A stretch of DNA of 64,000 bases. Source: Sporobolomyces roseus (taxonomy: Eukaryota; Basidiomycota; Microbotryomycetes; Sporidiobolales; Sporidiobolaceae). Positions 34,748 to 47,374 of this stretch are shown piece after piece. The position numbers and the translations under genes were made by a program. The notes under the pieces are model-generated. The model did not search any database. It was not told the DNA's origin and worked only from the letters and a program-made list of their open reading frames with translations. Position 1 is the stretch's first letter. Every line of letters starts with the position of its first letter. The stretch spans positions 992,001 to 1,056,000 of the forward strand of contig JADILM010000005.1 of NCBI GenBank assembly GCA_016617785.1. The letters are read 5' to 3'.

Positions 34748-36197
34748 ATGGTGAGTCCTGATCCCTCTCTACAGTATACTTAAGCTCACACTACTCTCGA
34801 CAGTCGGCGACCTATCTCCTAGATGGAGTTTCACCAGCATCATCGGATTCTTCGATTCTGCCCCTCTCGACTTCAACAGCTCCCTCAACTCCTGGAAACG
34901 CAGCGAAAGGTCATTCAGATGCTGTATGGTGTGCCAAATGGGCGAACAGAGCTGGAGGAGGTCAGGTCGTAGTAACGGCGGGAGCAGATCATACTATCAA
35001 ATTATGGTGAGTATAACCTCTCAATCCCTTCTGATGACAAGGGAGAGCTGACGAATCGATATGTAGGAACCCTGCTGGGCCCTCTGCGCCAGCTCGATCG
35101 ATTCGACCACCGAAATCATTAGGAATCGTCGGTCTCGATGTCGACAAATCGCCAGAAGGAGCTTCGTACTTCGTTTCAAACTCGATCGACAGCGTCATTA
35201 GTCGTTACAGTCTAGATGGTGTGCAGGAGGGAAGGAAGCAGCTTGGTCCAGGTGCGCGAGAAGCTATCTTGAGTCTCAGTTCCGCTCTGATTGTTGATTC
35301 TGTTCCCTCCTGTACAGCCGAATCATGGGGACTATCTCTCAATCCGAGAGCACCGATAGTTGCAACTGCGGGAGAAGGCGGCAAAGTCAATGTTCTCTCA
35401 GCTTCAACAGATGATTTCGGAGAAGAACTCGCGACGATGGATGCGACTGGTACTTTTGGTTCTGCTATTCGATACGTGAGGCACTCTCTTCATTCACTCG
35501 GTCTGCTCCAGAGCTGATCTTGTCGCTGCACAGAGCAACGGAGGTAATCTGTTGGCGGTTGCGAGTGAAACTGGATACGTGACACTTTTCGATTCAGAAA
35601 CTGGTTCCCTCGTTTCCACTTTCCCCGGTAGGTGCCGATTTTATCGCTGAGCGCAGTCTTCTCCGCTCATACAATCTTCATAACCTACAGCTCACTCCGC
35701 ACCTATTCGATCAATCTCCTTCACTTCCTCCCTCCTCATCACCGCTTCCGACGATAAACGAATCAACGTCTTTGATCTACGAGCCTTGACTGCCGCGTCA
35801 ACTGGAGCCGCAGGAGGTGGTAGTCGGAGAGGACAAGTCGCGAGTTTGGGAGGACATGAGGGATGGGTCGTCAGCGTCGAAGCGAGGAATGAAAGGTTAT
35901 TAGCCAGCGGGTCAGTCTCAACCTCTCTCCCTCTCTCCCTCTCCAGCAAATAGCTAATCAATGAGCTGTTGCAGATCCTCTGATGGTACGATCAAACTGT
36001 TCGATTTGTCTTCACCTTCTTCAGCACTCTCGACATTACGGGATCATTCTGGAGATGTTTGGGCACTCGCATGGGCTCCTGAAAATGGACCTGCGCCTGT
36101 CGAAGGGCTAGGAGGTGCGAGTGCTGGTCTGGGAGGAGGAAGGCTAGTTTCAGCTGGAGAGGATGGAAGTCTTCGATGGTGGAGAGGAGGAGGTTAA
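34748..36197 (+). CDS. SKI8: WD40 protein SKI8 / WDR61
   Basis: Exons 34748-34750 (ATG only), 34804-35006, 35067-35218, 35318-35475, 35534-35627, 35691-35910 and 35975-36197 (350 aa). WD repeats are seen at GHSDAVWCAKW to HTIKLW, DSVISRYS, AESWGLSLNP to VNVLS, GNLLAVASETGYVTLFD, HSAPIRSISF to KRINVFD, GHEGWVVSVE to DGTIKLFD and DHSGDVWALAW to GSLRWW. Order and spacing fit Ski8/WDR61, the scaffold of the Ski complex (cytoplasmic 3'-5' mRNA decay with the exosome), also used with Spo11 in meiosis. The 99-nt intron 35219-35317 is in frame and stop-free but has a clear polypyrimidine acceptor. The first exon is exactly the start codon. Confidence 0.85.
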
Positions 36198-36461
36198 GGA
36201 ATCTAATTTTTTTTTACTCGCTTGATCCAAAACTGCAAATATACCTCGACATAATATCTCGCTCGATCACTCTCGGAAGCAACAAAAGGGAGAAAGAAGA
36301 GTACGAAAGCGCAGTTGTGTTACAGCATCAAGTAGGGTGAAAGCAAAACGAAACGGAAACGAAAAACTGCTATTGTAGTGTGCGAGCGAAAGAGAGAGAG
36401 AGGGAGAGACTAGAGATACAAATAATGCGAGTGCGACAAGAGACGAGCTATCGACAACATT

Positions 36462-39400
36462 CTAACCGAGAACTTTCCCCCTCCTAGTCTGAGCCTGTTC
36501 GAATGCTCTCCTTCCTCCGAAACTCGCATGATCCGGCGAAAACGAGATCGACATCGCCTCGAAACTTCTTGCGACTTCATCCTCCTCATCCTCATTCATC
36601 GGGCTGTTCCCTCCTCTCTTATGCATTCCAGGAACCGCCAATCCTCCCATTAAATAACTCTTCTCATCCTCAGTTTCTGAAGCTTGAGAGGTCGAGGCAT
36701 CGGTAGAATCGTCGTCTGTAGCAGTATCGGAATCGTCCGAATCATCGTCGTCGGCTCCTTCCCATTCTCGATAGATCTCGTCGATGTAAACTGAGGAGAG
36801 AGGGAGCTTAAACGGGTCGAAAGGGAAGAAGGAATCCATTTCCTCCGCTACGAGGAGCTGACGAGGGGCTGCAGATGGAGTTTGAGGTCCGGGAGTCGAG
36901 GTTCCAGAGGTAGAACCGAGGGAAAGAGCGTTTGCGGTGAGAGTCGTGAGGAGGGAAGAAGTGGAAACGGATCGGAGAGGGGGCATAGGAGCGAGACCGG
37001 GAGTAGGTGGAACGGAGGAGGCTTGTTGTTGTGAAGATGAGTCGCGGTAAGAAGCGGATCGTCGATTGCCTTCGAGGATCGAGTAGCAGTACATGAAATT
37101 GGTTTTGTGTGCGATTGATGCGAATTGGGCGACGACGGGTTGAGCGCAGACCTGAAGAAATCCAATATATCAGCTCTGTATTGATCAAGAGAGAGAAAAA
37201 GAACGAAAGTGGAAGCTCACCTTGAGAGGATTGAAGCTAGAGTTGACAGCTTTTTTCAGCGTTTCCAAACCCATCATCCATTTCCTCCCTGCATCCAATC
37301 CAAGCAACCCAACTTCATCATCGATATCCTCTTCCTCCTCCAGCAGGTCTTTCCACCTGAAACAAAAGATATAAAACACTGCTTGAGAAACCGCATAAAA
37401 CACTGGTAATTCTTGTCCTCCTCCTCCTCCTCCTCCTCCTCCGTTTAACCTACTCCCTCCCGACCTCGCGAAATCATCCATCTGCCCTTCCAAATACTGA
37501 CACAAATGTCTCACTACCTTCCTCGTCATTCCCGCATCGACGAATTTCGCTCTCGCTACGAAACTAGCTACGTAACCTGCTGCCGCAACCCTCGTAACTG
37601 ATGGTGCATCGACATCGAACAATGCCCTCCCCAATAATACTCCAACGAAATGATCCGATGCTGAAGTGTCTTTCGAACATAGGTAGAAGAGAACGAATTG
37701 AACGTTCCTAGTTTTGAAAGTTCGGAGTAAAGTTCGATCGAAGATGTCGAGGAGGGTACGGAAGAGAGTCGTTCTACGTTCGAGTTGTTCTGCTGATGGG
37801 GGAAGGTCGAGTGGGGTTGGAGTAGGTTCTTTAGATCCGCATGGGGTGGAAGATACTGATTTTGGATCTCTGAATTCGAATGGAAACTCGATTGCTGTTC
37901 CTACTTGACCGAATTTGACCGTAGGAGTAGCGATAGAAGTAGTGGTCGAAGTCGAAGTGGGAGTAGGGGGAATAGTAGTAGATCGATTATCGTCGTGAGC
38001 TGAAGCCAAGTGATCCAAAACGACTCGTAAGATGCCATCCAATTTCGATCGGTTCTCCAACACTTTCCTTATCGCCGCTTCACTCATTTTCGCATTACCC
38101 TTCTTTGCCAATTTCGATGCGTCCTCATCATTAATCGGTTCAGGTTCATCATCATCCGAACTCAAATTCTCTAAATCTAGTCCTCCTCCATCCTCCTCTC
38201 CATCATCATCATCATCATCGTCCTCATCTGAATCTGAATCATCCGGATCTTCCTCCATGGGTCGATCCACTAAATCTCCCACAGCAGCCTTCAAATCGTC
38301 CAACCTCGTAACTTTCTTCTTCTCCAACAAGGCCGCTTCTCGTTGAGCTTCCATCTCTTCTTCCACTTCCTCCCAATCCTCAGGATCCCCTTGAATTTCG
38401 ACATCAATGTTGAGTGCACGTTCGACCACTAACGTCAAAACGTCCTCTGCTAATGCCGAACAGTATTCGGTCAAGGAGAGTAAATTGTCGATGTAACAAA
38501 TTTGAGCGGCTCGGACTTCTCGTTTCGAAGGGAAATGGAGGGCGAGGAGGGGGGAGAGGGAGGGAGAGAGAGTTGGAATGAGAGAGAGGAGAAGTCGGAG
38601 GAGGGAATGAATACGAGAGTAAATGAGTCGTCTAGTGAGATGAGGGAGTGCTGCAGGGGATGCGAGGGTATAAGGTGAACCTTTTCATTGCAAGCACAAC
38701 GGAAGTCAGTAGAGGTTTTTTTTGGCAGATCAAATTAGAAGTGAAAAGCTCTGCTCTTACGATATTTGAAACCTTTTACGCATTTATCCAATACAGCTTT
38801 CAACCATTCAGTTCTGGCACTCACTAACGCCCCAATGAACCTCATGTAAGCTACTACGAATGACTCTTCCGTAGTAGCCCATGGAACTGCAAGGATCGTT
38901 TCGACTAGAGGTTCATGTGATTGATCTAGTTTTGATACGACTGACGTGAGGGCGTCTAACCAGGTACGTAATTGAGATAGAGGAGTTGTTGAGGGTTGGG
39001 AAGAAGAGGTCGAGGCGGAGGAAGGGAGAGAGGAAGAAGAAGGGAGGAGGGCGCGGAATTGAGAAATGATTTCATTGTAAGATGAATTATCGCCCTGTTT
39101 GTCAAACACTCGGGTTCAGCGGTGCTAGGTGAGAGAGAGCGAAAAAGTGAAAGCTTACGTTGTAGCGTTTCTCGAATGCGTCATTGAGGAAAGCAGAGTA
39201 CATTGCTCTCCGATAGGGACCATTCGGTTCATTCGAGTTGAACTCTTTCGATTTCCCTTTACTGCCCCTCTCTCTCTTACTACTCTTGGTCGCATTCTCC
39301 TTCTCTTGCTTGACTCTGACACTCTTGCTTCTCCTTAGTTTTGGTTTTTCTTCTTCAGCGAGAGATTCTGATGGTCTCTGTCTTTTAGGTTTGGTTGTTG

Positions 39401-39500
39401 ATGCAGAGGGAGGAGGCATGGGAGGTGCGTGAGTGCGTTTTACTGGTTTGGGTCGAGAGTGAGAGGTTGCTTTGCTTGTGGGTGCAGACAATCCAACCAT
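36462..39500 (-). CDS. RRN3: RNA polymerase I initiation factor RRN3
   Basis: Exons 39500-39159, 39094-38761, 38680-37221 and 37151-36462 (941 aa). Start MVGLSAPTSK lies just after a basic Ser/Pro-rich leader that is not itself ATG-initiated. Diagnostic blocks: FLNDAFEKRYN, EESFVVAYMRFIGALVSARTEWLKAVLDKCVKGFKYR, FPSKREVRAAQICYIDNLLSLTEYC, VVERALNIDVEIQ and RNVQFVLFYLCS. Long acidic runs (DDSDSDEDDDDDDDGEEDGG) occupy the middle, as in yeast and human RRN3/TIF-IA. The protein bridges Pol I and core factor at rDNA promoters and is controlled by phosphorylation. It is larger than the yeast protein (627 aa), mainly by low-complexity insertions and an extended C-terminus. Confidence 0.9.
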
Positions 39501-39723
39501 GGAGAGGGAGAATGAAAAAAAAGGGTACAAGGGGTGGCGAGCTTGAACTCTAGCTTGACTCGAGTGTCGTAGATCTATTTGATGCTGCTCGTGTTGATCT
39601 GTCGTATGTGTTCTTCCAGTCGAGGCTGGGGGATTTGATGAGAGAGGCCAAAAGGAAGAGAAACGCGGAGAATTCTCTCTCACCACTCTCACATCTCGCT
39701 TGGGTTCCACCAGTTCAAGCAAT

Positions 39724-42132
39724 ATGCTATTAGATAGGGAAGCAGGTTACTTATCCTCTTCTCTCGGAGTAGCAGTACGTTCTTTCTTCCCCTTTCTCCC
39801 CCTCTCCCCTGTTCCTGTTAACCTAAACCTCCTTCTTTCATCTGGGAGTTAGCCAGATCAAATCAAAGTAATCCTCCTCCTAGTCCTCTCAATCCCCTTA
39901 TCACTCCTATTCCCATTCCTCCCCTCTACGACTCGTTCACCTCTTCAACATTTCTATTCCCTAATCCCTTCCATCATCTTCCTCTGTTTCACTCTCAACC
40001 TCCGATCTGGATTCCTAGAATTGATCGCAGATTCAATCGCGACTTGGTGTATCGTCAAATTCGGAGTCAAACAGAAATGGGGGAAAACTATGCCTTGGAC
40101 TGTCTTCTCAGTTGTTATGGGTCATTTAGCTTACAAGTTGAGTTCGAGTCCCTCTCTTTTAAGACTTCTCAACGTCAATGCGATATCTCCGAGTGATCCT
40201 ACGTTCAAGTTCGTAGCGCATCATAAAGCAGAATTTGACTTTCGTCGTTTATTCGAAACCAACTAACCTCCTTTCTCTCCTTTCTCTCCCTCTCTTTCCC
40301 TCTAGTCACATTCAACGCCAACTTTCCGGAGTAGACGGAGTAACAGAAATTGAAATCACTGGATCCCAAATGGTTTTGACGATGAAACTAATCTCATTCG
40401 CCTGGTCCTGTCACGACGGACAACAACCTCCCACAAAACTCGATAAAACTCAACAAGCTTCTCGAATCGACGTCGTTCCGAACCTCTTACAATTCTTGGG
40501 TTACTGGTAAACGCTTCCTTCTCCTTCCCAAGTTGAGAATGAAAAGGAATTGACGTCTTTGAGGATGAGGGGGGGAGAGGATAGCATGTTTTTCCCTTCG
40601 ATCCTAGCAGGTCCATCGTACACTTATAGATCCTACGATTCATTCACTTCGAAACGTCTGTTCCTCAAAGAAACCTCTACTGCTCAAATTCCAGACAAGA
40701 TCACTTCGAACGATATTCCTCAAGGAAGGAAAAGGAAAGCGGCGAAAAGGTTCGCGTTGGCTTTGGTGTGTTTGGGAGTTTATTCTACTTATGGTGGTAA
40801 GTTGGGAATGGAGAGGTTGTTGGAAGGGAAATTTGTAGCTCAAAAGAGTTTGTTATACAGGTGAGTCAGGACAGAGTTTCTACCTTATTCTCCCCCCCTT
40901 TTGAATGGGTGTTGATAGCTCTTTCGCTCCTTCACAGGATTGGATTTATGAATTTGGCTGGATTCGTCGCTCGCACGAAATATTACGCCGTTTGGTGTAT
41001 GGCGTGAGTCGATATTCCTCTTGACCTACATCTTCTTCCGCCTCTCCTCGTACTGATACTTCCCTCTCTTGATCGCCGCAGGGAAACCGCTTTCATCGTT
41101 GCAGGACTCGGTTACAATCCTCAAACGAAACACTACGATGCTTCTCGTAATGTTCGAATCGGGTCGATCGAACTCGCTCCCAATTTCAAGGTGAGTTTCC
41201 GGGCGCTTTCGTTTAGCTCTCGTATTGCAGTGAGCTCAAGCATCCGGAGATCTCGCAGATCCTACTCGATTCTTGGAACATGAACACGAACGTTTGGTTG
41301 AGAGAATGCATTTACAAGCGAGTTGCGAAAACTGGAAAGAAACCTGGGTGAGTGAGAAGTTCGACAATCGTCTGAGGTTCCCCGCTGATTGTCGGTGATT
41401 TCCATGACACAGATTCAAGAGTACTCAAATCACTTTCATCACTTCAGCTCTGTGCGTTTCCATTATCCCTTCGATTCCGCTTGATCAGGCTAACCTCTTT
41501 CGTCTCTCGACAGCTGGCACGGATTCAACCCCTGCTACCTCCTCACTTTCGTCCTCGGTGGATTCGCTCAATCCCTCGGTCGAATCCTTCGTAACAGTGT
41601 CCGACCCTTCTTCCTCCCTCCCGGTTCCACGACCACTTCCCCATCCCACGCAACTCCCGCTCCTATCCCTTCCGTCAAAGTTGATCCCTCCGCACCTTCC
41701 CTCCCCGAAAAAGTCAAACTTCGAGCTCCTCCCCAAACCCCTCTCAAAACAGCATACGATATCATCGGAATCGTCTGTACTCAACTCGTACTCAACTTCA
41801 CCGTGACTCCATTCCTCCTTCTCGACATACCCCGAACTATGAAAGCTTGGAGAGCAGTTGGATTCTACGGGTTGATCCTCGTGTTCTTGCCTACTTTGGT
41901 ATTCAATTTCGGATTGGCGAAGGACTTGCAAAAGAGGATTAGGAAGAGGGATGCGAAAGAGAGGACAAAGGAGGAGGAGGAGATTGAGAGGAGGAGGTTG
42001 GAGTGGGAGAGGAATGAGGAAGAGAAGAGGGTTAGGAGAGGTGAAGGAGTTCCTGGGATTGGAATGGATATTGAGACGATGATGGAAGAAGAAAAGAGTT
42101 TGGCTGATAAAGGCGAACAGAAGAAGGATTAG
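39724..42132 (+). CDS. ALE1: Membrane-bound O-acyltransferase, lysophospholipid acyltransferase (ALE1-like)
   Basis: Exons 39724-39774, 39853-40136, 40306-40506, 40585-40860, 40938-41003, 41082-41190, 41259-41347, 41413-41451 and 41514-42132 (577 aa). Multiple TM helices; MBOAT landmarks are GSQMVLTMKLISFAW, FFPSILAGPSYTYR, SWNMNTNVWLRECIYKR and the active-site SALWHGFNPCY with His374, assembled across the last junction. Family role is acylation of lysophospholipids (broad sn-2 acyl transfer) in the ER. The C-terminus is a very charged Arg/Lys/Glu helix. Its start lies 223 bp from that of RRN3, so the two share a promoter region. Confidence 0.88.
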
Positions 42133-42407
42133 AGAATGAAGAAGGAAGAGGGGAGAAGGAAAAGAAAGAAGTATCATATAAATATGTTTTCCCTTCTCTC
42201 CTCGATAGAAATCAGTGCAACAAAACTTCGTACAAGGACTTCTCTCTTTCGATTCGTCGTTCGTACACCACAGGTTGAGTGAGCACCAAATGGAGAATGC
42301 CTCGACCAGTCTCAATACCGTAAGAAATGCTGTCTTCAAGACGCGAAAAGTCTATTTCCAGTTTCCGCTCGCTTCTTTCCCACCAACAACTACACCAACT
42401 TGCATTC

Positions 42408-43788
42408 CTAGTTGTACCACATCCATTCCTCGGGTTCCCATTCGAGCATCGTTCCCTTCTCAACCTTTCGATTCTTCCACCATTTCAATTCGACGTTCTT
42501 GAGACCAGCTTGACGCGAATGACCCTGAACGAGAATACCATGACTGATATCGTCGATAGTAGGTTTATCGAGATTGTATAGAGACATCTGAGGAGAAAGA
42601 ATTCGAACTGTTTCGAGTCGTGCGAGATAGGGAGGATGAGGGTGAGAACTGATCGAGGGATGACTCGAAAGAATGGATTTGATCGATCTCGGGGACGTGA
42701 CTCGAGAGGGTAAGATAAGATATTTGATACGACAACGGAAATATCGGGCGAGGGATCGTAGGAAGGGAATCTTGGGGGGATCGAGAACGGTTCGAAATCC
42801 AGGACAACAATCGCAATCTTCGTCGATCACGCAGGCGTCGATGAAGGGATGAGTGATGGACGAGACTTTGAGTCGTGCTAGAGACACTGGATCGAATCGA
42901 CGAATCGCAGAGAAGCCGATGGCTTTGAGCTTTGGAAAAGATCCGAAGAAATCGCGACTCGATTCTGTTGCTTGTTTCATGGTCGAATGAGGACCAACGA
43001 AGGAGACATGATTGAGAGTGAGGATTGTGACGGATGGGAGCTCAATATCCCAGTTCTCGAGGTAGATGGAGCAGAGGTCGATTCGGACAAGAGACGTTGG
43101 AAGCGAGGAGAGCGATGGGTTCGGAGGGAAGGAGAGCGAAGGGCATTCGTCACTGTTAGTCGACGAGACGAATAGTTTCTCGAGATCTACAGCGGGCAAT
43201 GACCAGTCAGTCTCGTGTAGAGAAGGAGTTCAAGGAGTTTGACGAACAACGGAAACGCCAGATCACTTCAATCAGAGAACTTGTCGTCTCGCTCACGTTG
43301 ATCGACAGTTGAACTGCGGTGTAGAAGTCTCTGATCGCTTGTTCGAAAGCTTTCTTGAAGGCCTGACTGCGATTCGAGAATCCTTCTCCTCCCTCACGAT
43401 TCGCAATTCTTAGTTCGAGCCCTCCTCGACGGCAGCACTTGCAATCTGACTCGATCAATCTGGCGAGCCTTGCATCTAGATTGCGATTGATGATGTCGAG
43501 CTCTCCAGTTTCCTGCTGACTACTGATTCGAAAGTCGAAGATCCAGTAACAATAAAAGAGTTGATGCCTTGCTATCTTCTGGAAGTGTTTGTTGACCAGC
43601 TGTAGAGCTGCCACGGATTCTAGGCGCCGTAGTGGATCTGCGCCTCCTCCTTCTTGGGTGAAAGCGAAGTAGAATTCGAGAACTCGAGTTTGAAGGTATT
43701 CTGGAAGGCGAGGTCCTTTGCGTACAGGACGAGATGCTTCCGAGTTCTTGTGGTAGTTCTTCGAGGTCGAGGCGATGGATGGAGACAT
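42408..43788 (-). CDS. F-box-like protein, uncharacterised
   Basis: Exons 43788-43297 and 43211-42408 (431 aa). The N-terminus LPEYLQTRVLEFYFAF, then VAALQLVNKHFQKIARHQLFYCY, has the spacing and pattern of a divergent F-box. A Cys-rich stretch follows (ESDCKCCRRGGLEL), and exon 2 contains another (DEDCDCCPGF). Leu-rich segments (LVRIDLCSIYLENWDIELPSVTILTLNHV, YLARLETVRILS) suggest a degenerate LRR fold. The single intron's acceptor (CACGAG) is weak and was chosen because it preserves frame. It belongs to a different subgroup from copies A-C. TTGCGAAA-like words lie near 43838 and 43964 upstream. Confidence 0.6.
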
Positions 43789-44028
43789 CGAAGTGAGTGG
43801 TAGGAAGCGAACGAGAAATCTCGAATTTTTCGCAACTCGAATCCAGTTCTTTCCTCACTTCAGGAACACAACTTCAGATTAACAGCCTGCAGATGAGTGC
43901 GAGGGTCGCTACCAATGGTATGAGATCGAAGCGAGAGAGAAGACGAAAGTCTCATATTTCGCAACTATGAGTTTCGACTTTTCGAACCAAACGAATGTAA
44001 TTCACCACATAATAGACCAATCAGCAAG

Positions 44029-45391
44029 CTAGTCATAAGCCTTCAATCCTGCCAACCTCAACACCTCATCCGTCTCTTTCCTCAAATTCTTCCTCTCTCC
44101 TCCCGCAGGATCGACTTTCCCATTCTCACCCGTCGCAGGCTCAGTGATCGCGAAAGTGCCATGGAAAGGGGCGTGAGACTATACACCATCCTCCCTCATC
44201 AGCGTGAATCAAGAATATCGAAAGGGAGGACGAGACTCACAGTTCCGAATCCACCGTTGAAAGCTAGTTTTCTCACTGCTACATCTTCCTCCGTCATCAA
44301 GTGTGCGGGACCCATACAGACATAAGTCACGATCCTATCCCTTTTTCCGGAGGGTGGACAGTTTTGATGAATCGTGCTGAAAAAAAGACGAAAGAATGAG
44401 CTTGAGTCAGAAGTGAGGAGAGATGAAGAACGTACGCTGAATCCCAGAGGATTAGATCTCCTGGTTCGGCGTCGACTTTGATCAGTTCGCAACCTCGATC
44501 GTAGAACCATTGCATTTCGGATTCATCGAAAGCTGTGAGGATTCAAAAGCGTCAGTTTCTGAATTTCTGAGCGAAGATGGAAACGGCGAAAGAGAGTTCA
44601 CCATGCCAATCAATTTGCTGTGAGACCGGATACAACAGCTATCAGTACCTAGGGATGGAGGTAGATTGTGTTCGAGCTCTGGACTTACCTTTCCATTCCC
44701 TTTGAGAGGAGGTCTACCCTTCTCATCAAAGTATTCCTCAATCAACCGACTCGAACCCTTGATCACCATCAACCCTCCATCTTCCGGTCCGTTCTCATTC
44801 AAGTTGACGATTCCCTGAGCTACAAAGAACCCTTTACGAGATGGACACAAATCAATGTGCTTCCAAGACTGCGAAACGTATAAAACAGTATTGTGATCAG
44901 TCTCCTCATCGAGTGTTGAGAGGGGTGAGGGAGAGACGTACCTTCTCTGAATTAGGTATAGGAGGACGACCAGGTAACATGATTGCACCTCCATCCATTG
45001 AACTCACCAATTCGTTCGTTCCCCATAATTTCTCAAAAGCCCCTCTCACCCCCTCTTCACTCCTGATGTCCCACACCCACTGTTCCTGCGCAAACCCATA
45101 ATGGAAATACATTCCACCTCTCTTGTTCACCGGCAAATATTCGTCCCCGAAAGTATTGGGATCGTTTCGATCAAACCCACGATTCCAACTCTCTAACCAA
45201 TCGAAAGCGCGTTCTCGATACTCGAGGGCACGAGAGCGTGGGATTGCGCTTTTGATGACGGCGTAACCGTCGGTTGCGAGTGAGTCGCGCCAGTCGTTGA
45301 AAGGAGCTTTGGAGAGCAGGTCGGCATAGGGGAAAGGAGGGAGAGTGAAGGTTTCGCCATCGTAATTCGTGGTGGTCGAGACGGTGGACAT
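44029..45391 (-). CDS. Phytanoyl-CoA dioxygenase (PhyH) family Fe(II)/2-oxoglutarate enzyme
   Basis: Exons 45391-44942, 44868-44689, 44617-44602 (16 nt), 44532-44436, 44376-44241 and 44178-44029 (342 aa). Double-stranded beta-helix features: LATDGYAVIKSAIPRSRALEYRERAFDWL at the N-terminus, metal ligands His154-x-Asp156 in WKHIDLCPS, the block GIVNLNENGPEDGGLMVIKGSSRL, and the distal His251 in TIHQNCPP followed by KRDRIVTYVCMGPA. This is the fungal branch of PhyH-like proteins. The usual chemistry is hydroxylation of a small molecule; the substrate is unknown. Microexon 3 supplies QIDWH. The 914-bp spacer to the divergent pirin gene may hold both promoters. Confidence 0.82.
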
Positions 45392-46305
45392 TGTGGGAGC
45401 TGGATCGAGTGGAGTAGAGGGAATGAGGGAGTGAGGCAGAGAGCGAGAGAGAGGAGAGGGATTGAACTAGTCGAACGAGTGAGAAAAGGTGACGGTTCGA
45501 TAGAGTGCGAGGGGGAGATGGAGAGGACAGTCGTGAAAGAGGAGGGAGGGGAGCAAGGGAACAAGGGAGCAAGGAGGAGTGGATAGTGCCGAGAGGAGGG
45601 AGAAATTGACCGATCCGAAAGCGGGACGGGGTTATAGAGCTATTTGAATCTGATTTAGCGTCAGCTGATATACCAGTAGCTTCTCGTGTACTCTGAGAAA
45701 TGGGGAGAGGACTTACTGGAGAGGTCAGTGAGGTGTAGGAGAACAACCAGAGTTTCGCTAGTTTTGCTTGGTTTGCTGCCGATAACTCCGATTCACCAGC
45801 TCACTCTGGATTCAACTTCAGCACATCAGCCGATCCACTCACGTTCAGCAACGACACACACAACAAGCAGCGAGTGAGAAAGTCAAGATCTCGACTCCTG
45901 AATCCTTCTTACGCTTCTCCTTCACGTTCACGACCTCTATCGACTATTCTAGAAGCTTCAAGACGTATCAGAGTCTGCTTAGATGGCTCTGAGTCCTTTA
46001 TATGAGCTGCTTAGGTTGATTACTTGAAGGGTCCTTTTCGGGAAATTGACTAGGTCAGCAACTTGGTTAACCTCTCCCCTCAGCTCTCTCTCTCCCTCTT
46101 TCCTTCTTATTCTTCACAGAATACTTTCAGTGAGCCTCTACTCTCTCCTCTCCCTCCTCCTCCTTCTTAAGCTGACGTGACCTCCACTGATTCCCTCAGA
46201 TTAAGGCTGGCCTCACGCTTCACCCTCTCCCTCCTCGCTCTATTAGCTGTAGCTCTCTCAATCTACTACAACCTATCCTCAACTACCAATCCACAGCGAG
46301 AACCA
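45392..46305 (+). other. Divergent intergenic region, PhyH / pirin
   Basis: Upstream of PhyH the plus strand is AG-rich. Toward the pirin gene it is CT-rich with splice-like signals (CTGACG, CCCTCAG at about 46155-46180). An in-frame hydrophobic segment before the pirin ATG (about 46205-46265) hints that an upstream exon could add a membrane anchor; no start codon for it was identified. Confidence 0.4.
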
Positions 46306-47374
46306 ATGTCGAAAGTCAAAGATTCAGTCATTCAATCAGCACTCAAAATCGTCCCTCGTCGTTCAGGTACTCGGGGCCAGGCAAACCATGGGTGGCTGAA
46401 AACTTATCATACGTTCGTGAGCAACTCTCTATCACTCGCCAATCCAAGAGGAGAGATGAAACTGACGAAAAAGTTGACTGATATCATTATTGTAGTCTTT
46501 CGCAAGTTATTATGATCATAATTATGAATCGTTCGGTTGTTTACGAGTCATCAACGAGGTACGTGGAGTGTCTCTCTGCAATCGCTGAGCCCCGAATCGA
46601 AGCTGATGGCGATGTTGCCCTCTCCGTAGGATCGAGTTGAACCCTCTGAAGGCTTCGGCAAACACTCTCATCGAGAATTCGAAATCTTCAGTTACGTCGT
46701 CTCTGGAGAACTCGAGCACCGAGACTCGATGAACAATTTAGAAATCATGAAACAGGGGGACGTTCAAAGTGAGTTTTACACCTCTTTCTCAGCTCCCATT
46801 CGACTCCAGCTGAATACTTGAGTAATCTTCCACAGTGACTTCTACTGGAACTGGTATCTCCCACTCCGAGTACAATCGTAACCCTTCACAGCAAGTACAT
46901 TTCCTACAAATCTGGGCTAAACCCAATCAATCCGGTCTCCCACCTCCATACTACACTCGCAATTTCTCTCGCTCTGACAAACTCGACAAACTCGTTCAAG
47001 TAGTCGCACCCGTCTCTTCACCCTCAGTTACCGATACTCGAGAAGGTACAGGCCCAGTCCCAATTCACTCAGATCTCGAAATGTGGGCTTCAATCCTCAG
47101 TACCAAGAGCAAGGTCAGTCACGAGTTGGCAAAAGGGACGAAGAGAGCTTATTTGCATAGTATTATGAAGAGTGGGTATCGGGGACCGAATCAAGAAGCA
47201 CAAGATAAGTTTGAAGACGGAGGGGCAAAGTTGAGGGTCAATGGGGGATTGGTATTGGAGGAAGGTGATGGAGCGTTCGTTACGCTCAAGGACGGAGACG
47301 GGAGCAGGGAGATCGAGGTTGAGAATGTTGGAGAGAGGGAAGCGGAATGGTTATTGTTTGAGATGCGAGATTAA
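46306..47374 (+). CDS. Pirin family cupin protein
   Basis: Exons 46306-46416, 46496-46558, 46630-46768 and 46836-47374 (283 aa). The N-terminal cupin is clear: SFASYYDHNYESFGCLRVINEDRVEPSEGFGKHSHREFEIFSYVVSGELEHRDS. It carries the metal-ligand pattern HSHREFE, and GISHSEYN with a further His. This is the bicupin pirin/quercetinase (YhhW-like) signature; reported activities include quercetin 2,3-dioxygenase and transcriptional co-regulation. The second cupin is weaker. The ATG at 46306 is used, but the frame stays open upstream through SLLALLAVALSIYY, a likely TM segment, so a longer membrane-anchored form is possible. Confidence 0.82.

Noticed and set aside
41485..42339. 284-codon minus-strand ORF
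   Set aside because: Antisense to the final exon of the ALE1-like gene, which has clear MBOAT motifs; the antisense protein is low-complexity Leu/Phe/Pro.
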